DNA of 19,576 nucleotides from the NCBI GenBank assembly GCA_003451935.1, contig DMJA01000188.1, positions 1 to 19,576 on the forward strand, given 5' to 3'. The notes below the pieces were generated by a model. That model searched no databases, was not told where the DNA came from, and saw only the letters and a list, made by a program, of their open reading frames with translations. The position numbers and the translations under genes are program-made. Origin of the DNA: Verrucomicrobiota bacterium (GTDB lineage Bacteria > Verrucomicrobiota > Kiritimatiellia > CAIQIC01 > Lenti-01). Within the stretch, counting starts at the first letter, position 1, and every line of letters begins with the position of its first letter. Of the stretch, positions 13,684 to 19,576 are shown one piece after another.

Positions 13684-15137
13684 CCCTGGCTTTCCTGTTT
13701 GCGACGGCTTGCGGGGCGTGGGGCGCGGAGCCCGCGCCGTGGATCGTGGAAAGCGAGTGGGGGCCGCTGGCGTCGTGGATGGAGGATGCCGACGGCAGCG
13801 CGCGGTTCCGCGCGGCGGGGCCGTTCTGGGAAGAGGCGGAGGGGACGAACGGAATGAGCATGCGGGCGTATCCGCGTCCGCTCTGGGCGCGGGTGGCGGA
13901 TCCGGTGGCGGACCGGACGGCGTGGGACTTCGCCTGGCCGGTGGCGTCCGGCAAGACGTTCGGGAAGCAGAAGTCGTGGCGGGTGCTGATTTCGTGGTTC
14001 CTCGACCAGGACCGCTTCGACGCGAGATCGCAGTACCGGTTTTGGCTGATGCCCATCTGGTTCCAGGGGCGGGACGAGCAGGGGGGGCGCTACGCCGGGC
14101 TGTTCCCGCTGGGGGGGGAGATTCGGAACTTCCTGGGACGGGACCGCATCCGGTTCGCGTTGTGGCCGTTCTGGACGCGGAGCCAGATCCACGACGTGAA
14201 GACAACGGACGTGCTGTGGCCGATCTACTCGCGCACGACGACGCCGGACCATCGCCGGGAGCAGTTCCGCGTCTTTCCCTTCTATGTCTGGTCGAAGAAC
14301 GCGCGGCAGTTCGAGAAGTACGCGGTGCTGTGGCCGATCTGGACGCACGCGCGCTATGTGCATCCGAAGGCGCAGGGCACGGCGTGGGTGCTGTTTCCGC
14401 TGTGCGGGCGGGTGAACCTGAACAGCCAGCAGGGCTGGATGTTCCTGCCGCCGTTTTTCCAGCATGTCCGGGGCGAGAAGCTGACGCGCACCTATTGCCC
14501 CTGGCCGTTCTTCCAGCGCGAGACGGGCCTGCGCGAGAAGTTTTATCTGTGGCCGCTGTTCGGGTGGCGCAAGGCGGGGGCGCAGGAGCAGCGCTTCTGG
14601 GCGTGGCCGCTGGTGCGCCGCGACCAGAACGAGCGGGGCAAGCTGACGCTGACGCGCTGGATGGTGGCGCCGGTGTACGTGAACGCGTCGCAGGCGCAAG
14701 GCGCGCCGAACGAGCTCCGCGTGACGGCGAACCGCACGAAACTGTGGCCGCTGTATTCGCGGATCTATGATCTGGACGCGGAAAGCTACCGCCTGCGCCT
14801 GCTGGACCTGTGGCCGACGGGGCATCCGCCGCCGGTCGAGCGGAGCTGGGCGCCGCTGTGGACGCTGCTGGACTACCGCGTCAACGGGAAGGCCAGCGAC
14901 CTCGACGTGCTGTGGGGGCTGTATCGCGACACCCGGCGGGAAGGCGGTGCGCGTGCGTTTTCGCTGTTTCCGCTCTGGCGGCACGAGCGGGCGGCGGCGG
15001 ACGAAGCGCGCCGCTGGTCGGTGCTGAAAGGCTTGCTGGCCTACGACCGAACGGCTACAAATCGCCAGATGCGCTTCCTGTGGCTGGGCCGGGTTCGGCT
15101 GGCTTCGCCGGACGGGAAGGGCGCGGAGCCGAAATGA
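13674..15137 (+). CDS. Exported repeat protein, about twenty L-W-P-type repeats, coupled to mlaE
   Basis: 487 residues from GTG 13674. I do not recognise the family. The N-terminus (W-K-T-L-A-F-L-F-A-T-A-C-G-A) is a signal peptide, possibly lipidated on Cys13 though the lipobox is weak. The mature chain repeats a core of hydrophobic-W/F-P-hydrophobic-aromatic (L-W-P-F-W, L-W-P-I-Y, V-F-P-F-Y, L-W-P-I-W, L-W-P-L-F, L-F-P-L-W). The central prolines fall near 89, 127, 145, 165, 183, 202, 221, 242, 260, 278, 294, 312, 333, 359, 381, 394 and 433, mostly 18-21 apart, with charged residues between. This suggests a beta-repeat architecture. The start is chosen for the signal peptide and the AAAAGG 8 nt upstream; GTG 13566 and ATG 13581 would add codons through the repeats. 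The stop overlaps the mlaE ATG, pointing to a role in lipid transport (inference). Confidence 0.8.
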   Translation: MWKTLAFLFATACGAWGAEPAPWIVESEWGPLASWMEDADGSARFRAAGPFWEEAEGTNGMSMRAYPRPLWARVADPVADRTAWDFAWPVASGKTFGKQKSWRVLISWFLDQDRFDARSQYRFWLMPIWFQGRDEQGGRYAGLFPLGGEIRNFLGRDRIRFALWPFWTRSQIHDVKTTDVLWPIYSRTTTPDHRREQFRVFPFYVWSKNARQFEKYAVLWPIWTHARYVHPKAQGTAWVLFPLCGRVNLNSQQGWMFLPPFFQHVRGEKLTRTYCPWPFFQRETGLREKFYLWPLFGWRKAGAQEQRFWAWPLVRRDQNERGKLTLTRWMVAPVYVNASQAQGAPNELRVTANRTKLWPLYSRIYDLDAESYRLRLLDLWPTGHPPPVERSWAPLWTLLDYRVNGKASDLDVLWGLYRDTRREGGARAFSLFPLWRHERAAADEARRWSVLKGLLAYDRTATNRQMRFLWLGRVRLASPDGKGAEPK

Positions 15138-15946
15138 TCACGAGAGAGCCCCATATCTTCGATCCCCCCGCGAACGTGTTCGCGGCGGCGGGGCGCGGCA
15201 TCATCATGGCCTGCCAGGGGACGGGGCAGGCGCTGCTGCTGCTGCTGGGCGCGGCGGCGCAGACGCCGCACCTGTTCTCGCGGAAGAACCGCGACGACGT
15301 GATGCGGCAGCTCTACCTGGTGGGCATCAAGAGCCTGGGGGTGGTGAGCGTGGTGGCGCTGTTCACGGGGATGATCCTGGCGCTGCAGGCGGGGCTCGAG
15401 CTGCGCCGCTACGGGCAGGAGAACAACATCGGCACGCTGGTGTGCGTTTCGATGCTGCGCGAGATGGGGCCGTTCATGACGGGGCTGGTCATCGCGGCAA
15501 GCGTGGGATCGGCCATCGCCGCGCAGATGGGGACGATGACGGTGGCCGAGGAGATCGCGGCGCTGGACGTGATGAGCATCAATCCCCTGCGCTACCTGAT
15601 GATGCCGCGGCTGGTGGCGCTGGCGGTCATGCTGCCGCTGCTGACGGTCTATACCAATTTGCTGGGGATTTTCGGCGGGGCGATCGTGGGCGCGACGCAG
15701 CTGGGCGTTTCGCTGGAGGCCTATTTCGACAATGCGTTCCGCTACGCCGAGAACAAGGACCTCTACGTGGGCCTGTTCAAGGCGTTCCTGTTCGGGCTGA
15801 TCGTCGTGACGGTGGCGTGCCACCAAGGCTTCGCCGCCACGGAAGGGGCGGTGGGCGTGGGCCGCGCCACGCGGCGCACGGTGATCGTGTCGTTCCTGCT
15901 GATCCTGGTGGTGGGCTATTTCGTGACGAGGATGTTCTACCAATGA
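15134..15946 (+). CDS. mlaE: MlaE-family ABC lipid transporter permease
   Basis: 270 residues. MlaE-type permeases form the inner-membrane part of the MCE lipid transporter that moves phospholipid between inner and outer membranes. Hydrophobic segments lie at about 60-85 (V-V-S-V-V-A-L-F-T-G-M-I-L-A-L-Q), 148-180, 195-215 and 245-268. The family core R-E-M-G-P-F-M-T-G-L-V-I-A-A-S-V-G-S-A-I-A-A-Q-M-G-T-M and the segment E-I-A-A-L-D-V-M-S-I-N-P-L-R-Y-L are clear. It is joined by ATGA overlaps to the repeat-protein gene before and mlaF after. MlaC and MlaA homologues are not in the window. Confidence 0.93.
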   Translation: MITREPHIFDPPANVFAAAGRGIIMACQGTGQALLLLLGAAAQTPHLFSRKNRDDVMRQLYLVGIKSLGVVSVVALFTGMILALQAGLELRRYGQENNIGTLVCVSMLREMGPFMTGLVIAASVGSAIAAQMGTMTVAEEIAALDVMSINPLRYLMMPRLVALAVMLPLLTVYTNLLGIFGGAIVGATQLGVSLEAYFDNAFRYAENKDLYVGLFKAFLFGLIVVTVACHQGFAATEGAVGVGRATRRTVIVSFLLILVVGYFVTRMFYQ

Positions 15947-16707
15947 TCCGCTTCGAGAACGTGACCAAGCGGTTCGGCGCCAAGACCGTGCTGGACGGTC
16001 TCAGCTTCGAGATCGAAAAGGGCGAGACGTTCGTGGTCGTGGGCACCTCGGGCGCGGGCAAGAGCGTGAGCCTGCGGCACATGATCCGGCTGCTGACGCC
16101 GGATGCGGGGCGGGTGTGGGTGGGGGACGATTGCGTGAACGAGGCCGGGGGAAAAAAGCTCGAGCGGATCCTGGGGCGCTTTGGCGTGCTGTTCCAGAGC
16201 GGGGCGCTGCTGCAGTGGCTGAACGTGGAGGACAACGTCTGCCTGCCGCTGCGCCAGAAAAGCAAGCGGCCCGACGGGGAAATCCGCCGGCTGGCCGCCG
16301 AAAAGCTGGCGCTGGTGGGCCTCGAGGGGGTCGGCGACAAGACGCCCGACAACATCTCGGGGGGGATGCGCAAGCGCGTGGGGCTGGCGCGGGCCATCGT
16401 GACCGAGCCGGAGATCATCCTGTACGACGAGCCCACGTCCGGGCTCGATCCGGTGATCTCGCGGCAGATCGACCTGCTGATCGACGATTTGCGCAAGAAG
16501 CTGGGCGTGACCAGCGTGGTGGTGACGCACGACCTGTACAGCGCCCTCTACGTCGGCACGCGCGTGGCGATGCTCCACGAGGGCAAGTTCGTGGTCTGCG
16601 CCCCGCCCGAGGAATTCGTTGCATCGGAACATCCCATCGTGAGAGACTTCTTGCAGGCGCAGAGCATTGCGGACATGCACGACGTCCGGAAGGCGTTTGG
16701 AAAATGA
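15943..16707 (+). CDS. mlaF: MlaF-family ABC transporter ATP-binding protein
   Basis: 254 residues. It hydrolyses ATP to drive the MlaE permease. Walker A is G-T-S-G-A-G-K-S (34-41), Q-loop F-Q-S-G-A-L, ABC signature I-S-G-G-M-R-K-R-V (the MCE-transporter form with Met after SGG), Walker B I-I-L-Y-D-E-P-T-S-G-L-D-P, and the switch His in V-V-T-H-D. The C-terminal extension H-P-I-V-R-D-F-L-Q-A-Q is usual for the family. Start and stop codons overlap mlaE and mlaD by ATGA, so subunit stoichiometry is likely set by coupled translation. Confidence 0.95.
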   Translation: MIRFENVTKRFGAKTVLDGLSFEIEKGETFVVVGTSGAGKSVSLRHMIRLLTPDAGRVWVGDDCVNEAGGKKLERILGRFGVLFQSGALLQWLNVEDNVCLPLRQKSKRPDGEIRRLAAEKLALVGLEGVGDKTPDNISGGMRKRVGLARAIVTEPEIILYDEPTSGLDPVISRQIDLLIDDLRKKLGVTSVVVTHDLYSALYVGTRVAMLHEGKFVVCAPPEEFVASEHPIVRDFLQAQSIADMHDVRKAFGK

Positions 16708-17588
16708 AATTCAAGAAACAGATTTTCGTCGAGAGCCTGGTGGGGCTGTTCAGTTTCGCGGTCCTCGCGGCGCTGTTCATGCTGACGGTGGTGCTGAGCC
16801 AGGATTCGCTGTTCCGCAAGGAGAGGCCGGTGGAAATCCTGTTCGACAATGCCATGGGCCTGCGCGTGGGCGACGTGGTCAGCGCGCGCGGCGTCACCGT
16901 CGGCAAGGTCAAGCAGATCGAATTGAAGAAGGACGGGGTCCACGTGCTGGCCCTGCTCAAGACGCCCGTGCACCTGCGGGACGACTACCGGATCGAGGTG
17001 CTGCCCACCTCCGTGCTGGGCGGGCGGTTCCTAAACATCGACGAGGGCACCTACGCCAACGAACCGATGCGCGCCGCGCCGAAGCTGCTCAAGGGCACCG
17101 CTTCGATCGACCTGATGGACGCCGCCACGCGGACGATCGAGGACATTCGCAAGGCGCTCAACGAGGGCATCCTGGAGGATTTCAAGGCCACCATGATCGA
17201 AGTGCGCAAGATCACCACGAAACTCGGCGAGGGCGAAGGGACGCTGGGCAAGCTGTTGAGCGACGGACGGCTTTACGACGATGCGCAATCCGTCGCCGCG
17301 AACCTCAAGGACATCAGCGAGCGGCTGAACAAGGGCGAGGGGACGCTCGGCAAGTTGCTGGGCGCGGACGACCAGGCCTACGAGGATTTGACGGCCACGC
17401 TGGCCTCGTTCCGCAAGATGTCCGAATCGATGGCCAAGGGCGAAGGCACGCTGGGCAAGCTGGTCTCGGACGAGGCGCTCTACCTCGAGTTCCAGTCGCT
17501 GCTGCGCGAGGGCCGCGCCACGCTGGACGACATGCGCGAGACGTCGCCCGTGACCACCTTCACCAGCATATTCTTCGGGGCATTTTGA
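16704..17588 (+). CDS. mlaD: MlaD/MCE-domain substrate-binding protein
   Basis: 294 residues. One N-terminal transmembrane helix (about 10-31) anchors a periplasmic MCE domain (about 42-115: V-E-I-L-F-D-N-A-M-G-L-R-V-G-D-V-V, R-G-V-T-V-G-K-V, L-G-G-R-F-L-N-I). A helical tail with coiled-coil character follows. In it G-E-G-T-L-G-K-L occurs three times, at 177-184, 211-218 and 246-253, spaced 34-35 residues, each followed by an acidic D-x-x-L/A-Y-type turn. MCE proteins make a hexameric lipid channel above the permease. The repeats probably lengthen the tube or needle. ATGA overlap with mlaF confirms the operon. Confidence 0.93.
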   Translation: MKFKKQIFVESLVGLFSFAVLAALFMLTVVLSQDSLFRKERPVEILFDNAMGLRVGDVVSARGVTVGKVKQIELKKDGVHVLALLKTPVHLRDDYRIEVLPTSVLGGRFLNIDEGTYANEPMRAAPKLLKGTASIDLMDAATRTIEDIRKALNEGILEDFKATMIEVRKITTKLGEGEGTLGKLLSDGRLYDDAQSVAANLKDISERLNKGEGTLGKLLGADDQAYEDLTATLASFRKMSESMAKGEGTLGKLVSDEALYLEFQSLLREGRATLDDMRETSPVTTFTSIFFGAF

Positions 17589-17617
17589 AGCGGCAGGCAC
17601 AGGCCGGGAGACAGGGC

Positions 17618-17980
17618 ATGAAAAGAAGCGGATGGAGCGGGACGACGGCGGTGCTGATGGCCGCGCTGTTGATGTGGGCGGCCTTGCCGGCGACCCCGGC
17701 GCGCGCGGCGGATGTCGGCGACGATTCGACAGGCGCGGCCGTTGCCGTGGGGCTGATGGCGGCGGTCGTCGTGGTGTATGGGCTCGTGGCGTTCCATGCC
17801 GATGTCAATCGCTATACGGAGGCGGAGAAGGATGCTGCCCTGGCCCGCGCGGCCCAGTTGGCCGAGGAATCGCCAATCGTGCTGCAGGCCCTTACCACGC
17901 CGATCGGCTTGGACTCGCCCGGCGCGGGAACCCAGACGGAAATCGCCGGGGCGTCGGTCAGCGTTCGGTTGCGGTTCTAG
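17618..17980 (+). CDS. Small exported membrane-anchored protein of unknown function
   Basis: 120 residues. A signal peptide ending A-R-A (about 30) is followed by a second hydrophobic stretch (G-A-A-V-A-V-G-L-M-A-A-V-V-V-V-Y-G-L-V-A-F, about 39-59). A charged helix (T-E-A-E-K-D-A-A-L-A-R-A-A-Q-L-A-E-E) comes next, then a strand-like C-terminus, S-V-S-V-R-L-R-F. That terminal aromatic after alternating residues recalls outer-membrane strands but is too short to judge. I recognise no family. It starts 29 bp after mlaD with GGAG upstream and no visible promoter, so it is probably part of the mla operon. Confidence 0.65.
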   Translation: MKRSGWSGTTAVLMAALLMWAALPATPARAADVGDDSTGAAVAVGLMAAVVVVYGLVAFHADVNRYTEAEKDAALARAAQLAEESPIVLQALTTPIGLDSPGAGTQTEIAGASVSVRLRF

Positions 17981-17981
17981 G

Positions 17982-18803
17982 GTGGATCCGGCCCGTCGCA
18001 TCGAGTCCGGGCTGGAAGCGGCGTTTGCGGCGCTTCCACCGACGGAAGTGGTCCGGGCCGCGCGGTACGCGACGCTGGGCGGCGGCCACCGCTGGCGCGG
18101 GGGGATGGCGGTGGCGGCCGGATCGATGTATCGGACGGACGCGGACGAATGCGCGCTGCCTCTGGCCGTGGGGCTGGAGATGATGCAGGCGGCCTCGCTG
18201 GTGCTCGATGATCTGCCCTCGATGGACAACGCCCTGACGCGCCGGGGCAAGGCGTGCGTCCATTTGGTTTTTCCGGAGTGGGTGGTGGCCTTGTTGCCGG
18301 CCTATCTGGTCAATCTGGCCTATGCCGTCGCCGCCGGCAATGAACAGGCGCCGGAGGGATGCCGCATCCGGGCGCTGCGGTTGCTGGGGGAGATGGGCGG
18401 CCGCATGGCCCATGGACAGGAACTGGATTTGGCGCTGGCGCGGCCGCCCGTCAACGAGGCGGCCTTGCTGGAATGCTATGCGCTCAAGAGCGGATCGCTG
18501 TTTGCGGCGGCGCTGGCGGGCGGCGCGCTGCTTTGCGGGGCGGGGGAGGCGGATGCCGCCGAGTTGCGGGAGGCGGGGATCCGGTTGGGGCAGGCCTACC
18601 AGATCCTGGACGACCTCGCCGACGGACCGGAGGAGGACAGCGCGTACCAGGACGCCGGACGGATCACGGCCTATTCCTTGTTCGGTCCGGTCGCGGCGCG
18701 CGCCCGCGCGGAGCAGCTCCTGTCGGAAGTTTCGCGGCGGCTCGATCGCTTCGGTCCCGCCGCCGGGCGTCTCCGCGATCTGTTGGGCCAGATCCGGACC
18801 TGA
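17982..18803 (+). CDS. Divergent polyprenyl (farnesyl/geranylgeranyl-type) diphosphate synthase
   Basis: 273 residues from a GTG start one base after the preceding stop. Isoprenyl diphosphate synthases join isopentenyl diphosphate to an allylic diphosphate. The first Asp-rich motif D-D-L-P-S-M-D (DDx4D) and the second, Q-I-L-D-D-L-A-D, are intact, as are Y-A-L-K-S-G-S-L-F and G-Q-E-L-D. The usual G-G-K-R-L-R-P near the N-terminus reads G-G-H-R-W-R-G, replacing the IPP-binding Lys by His. The usual G-D after the first Asp motif is replaced in L-L-P-A-Y-L-V-N. These may define a subfamily with altered substrate use. It probably joins the mla transcript; its 3' end faces the flavodoxin gene 3 bp away. 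Confidence 0.85.
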   Translation: MDPARRIESGLEAAFAALPPTEVVRAARYATLGGGHRWRGGMAVAAGSMYRTDADECALPLAVGLEMMQAASLVLDDLPSMDNALTRRGKACVHLVFPEWVVALLPAYLVNLAYAVAAGNEQAPEGCRIRALRLLGEMGGRMAHGQELDLALARPPVNEAALLECYALKSGSLFAAALAGGALLCGAGEADAAELREAGIRLGQAYQILDDLADGPEEDSAYQDAGRITAYSLFGPVAARARAEQLLSEVSRRLDRFGPAAGRLRDLLGQIRT

Positions 18804-18806
18804 ACG

Positions 18807-19307
18807 TCAGCCGCGCAGATCGCGGGCGAGTTGCGCGCCCCATGCACGGGCGCGTTCGATTTCGCCGGCCTTGATCGGGCCATACATCCCGGCGACACGG
18901 AACCGTTTGCCGCGAGCCAGGGGTTTGAATCCGGCTTTTTCCAGGCCCTTCAGGATGGCGCTCGTCGCGCCGCCCGGCGAAAACCACATGCGCGTCTCGA
19001 ACGCGGCCGAATGGCCCTGCCCGGGCGGGAGTTTTTCCAGCCACGCGCGAAGCGGGGGATGCGACAGGTCGGGGGGGGCGGGGAAGGAGGCGGCCTTTTT
19101 CCGGATCGTCTCGCGGATCTTGTCGGTGGGGAGTTGGAACGCGAACAGCGGCGATCCCGCCACGACCAGATCCGCGCCGGCGAGGGCGTCGGGCGTCGCT
19201 TCGGCCGTGGACAGGGCCTTCGCCTCCGGCCCGATGCCTTCGGCGATCGCGCGCGCGACCGCGGCCGTGTTCCCCCACAACGATTCATAGACCACCAGGG
19301 TTTTCAT
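18807..19307 (-). CDS. Flavodoxin-domain protein
   Basis: 166 residues. The start K-T-L-V-V-Y-E-S-L-W-G-N-T-A-A-V-A-R-A-I-A is the FMN phosphate-binding loop and helix of the flavodoxin fold. A-D-L-V-V-A-G-S-P-L-F-A-F is the next strand and flavin loop. The middle (about 70-105) is a variable insertion rich in Pro. F-E-T-R-M and F-K-P-L-A-R-G-K-R-F-R-V precede the last helix. It is probably a cytoplasmic electron carrier or FMN-dependent small reductase; the partner is unknown. AAGGAG lies 8 nt before the ATG. It is read convergently with the prenyl synthase and divergently from the antiporter, with its own promoter. Confidence 0.83.
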   Translation of the reverse strand: MKTLVVYESLWGNTAAVARAIAEGIGPEAKALSTAEATPDALAGADLVVAGSPLFAFQLPTDKIRETIRKKAASFPAPPDLSHPPLRAWLEKLPPGQGHSAAFETRMWFSPGGATSAILKGLEKAGFKPLARGKRFRVAGMYGPIKAGEIERARAWGAQLARDLRG

Positions 19308-19337
19308 GCGTCCGTCTCCTTGTTCAAGCCGGCCCCC

Positions 19338-19366
19338 ATCCTACGAAGCGATCCGCCGCCGGACAA
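19338..19366 (-). promoter_or_regulatory. Promoter of the flavodoxin gene next to a palindrome
   Basis: On the minus strand TTGTCC (19366-19361) is followed after 17 bp by TAGGAT (19343-19338), each four of six. The start point would be near 19331, giving a leader of about 24 nt with the AAGGAG site. The palindrome at 19369-19387 begins 2 bp upstream of the -35 box. Confidence 0.45.
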
Positions 19367-19368
19367 GG

Positions 19369-19387
19369 TTTTCCACGCTGTGGAAAA
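19369..19387. repeat. Single 19-bp palindrome
   Basis: One copy, TTTTCCA-CGCTG-TGGAAAA, lies in the divergent gap (19308-19474) between the flavodoxin and antiporter genes, identical to the copy at 11108-11126. It is centred about 47 bp upstream of the predicted flavodoxin start point. The rest of the gap shows no gene. Confidence 0.8.
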
Positions 19388-19474
19388 ATTTCGGCCGGGC
19401 GCCGGGGAAAATGGCCTTGCGGGGCGGGAGCGGGTGGGGGATGATGCCCGCGTGAAAAGCGCAGGGTGGTCCAG

Positions 19475-19576
19475 ATGAACGAGGCGACGCTCCTTCATGA
19501 TTTGGCGATCGTCATGATCGCGGCGGGCGTGGCGGCGCTGCTGGCCCATATTCTGGGCCAGCCCAAGATCCTCGGC
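19475..19576 (+). CDS. CPA2-type cation:proton antiporter, 5' end only
   Basis: Only the first 34 residues are in the window, ending at the edge. After a short polar start, a hydrophobic helix (L-A-I-V-M-I-A-A-G-V-A-A-L-L-A-H-I-L) leads into G-Q-P-K-I-L-G. This is the first-helix pattern of Kef/YbaL-like monovalent cation:proton antiporters. A weak AGGGTGG lies 7 nt before the ATG. Potassium transporters are common c-di-AMP targets and cdaA is 11 kb away, but no direct link is visible. Confidence is limited by the short visible part. Confidence 0.6.
   Translation, partial: MNEATLLHDLAIVMIAAGVAALLAHILGQPKILG

Noticed and set aside
19388..19450. Promoter TTGCGG (19417) / GATGAT (19440) for the antiporter
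   Set aside because: The boxes match only three and four of six, with no supporting position relative to the palindrome. Too weak to list.

Overview
This is a gene-dense, GC-rich bacterial chromosome segment. I read 20 complete protein genes and the first 34 codons of a 21st. No rRNA, tRNA, CRISPR array or intact insertion sequence is visible. The gene mix (RNase HIII, CdaA/CdaR, an MlaE-MlaF-MlaD lipid transporter, a YdjY-domain protein, a PabB-PabC fusion) together with dispersed intergenic palindromes suggests a Gram-negative (diderm) member of the PVC group. Kiritimatiellota or Verrucomicrobiota is my best guess. That is an inference from gene content and repeat style; no marker gene here settles it.

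Layout. Positions 1-400 hold no gene. They contain three palindromes spaced exactly 31 bp apart, several extragenic hairpins and an orphan leftward promoter. Leftward from 2030 a strong sigma70-type promoter drives a BON-domain lipoprotein and then a TPR lipoprotein that carries what looks like a dead C39-peptidase fold. Rightward from 2078 run RNase HIII, an FAH-family hydrolase and TrmB. A leftward block from 8065 to 4587 encodes CdaA (c-di-AMP synthase), CdaR, an exported TPR protein and an exported YdjY-domain protein. Divergent from it are MsrB and a deoxyinosine-type DNA glycosylase, ending at an AT-rich terminator zone (9163-9237). A leftward PabB-PabC fusion is divergent from TsaB. Then come PanD and dihydropyrimidinase, which both touch beta-alanine metabolism.

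The most interesting stretch is 13566-17980. A large exported protein built of about twenty 19-residue repeats around an L-W-P-hydrophobic-aromatic core is translationally coupled through ATGA overlaps to mlaE, mlaF and mlaD. A small exported membrane-anchored protein follows. An unusual polyprenyl diphosphate synthase comes next. It converges on a leftward flavodoxin-fold gene, and the window ends inside the start of a CPA2-type cation:proton antiporter.

A second theme is a 19-bp palindrome, TTTTCCA-N5-TGGAAAA, found eight times and only between genes or at a gene start. Multiple copies sit 22 or 31 bp apart, that is, on one face of the helix. In two places a copy lies just upstream of a predicted -35 box, centred near -48. 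This looks like an operator or activator-site family rather than a terminator.
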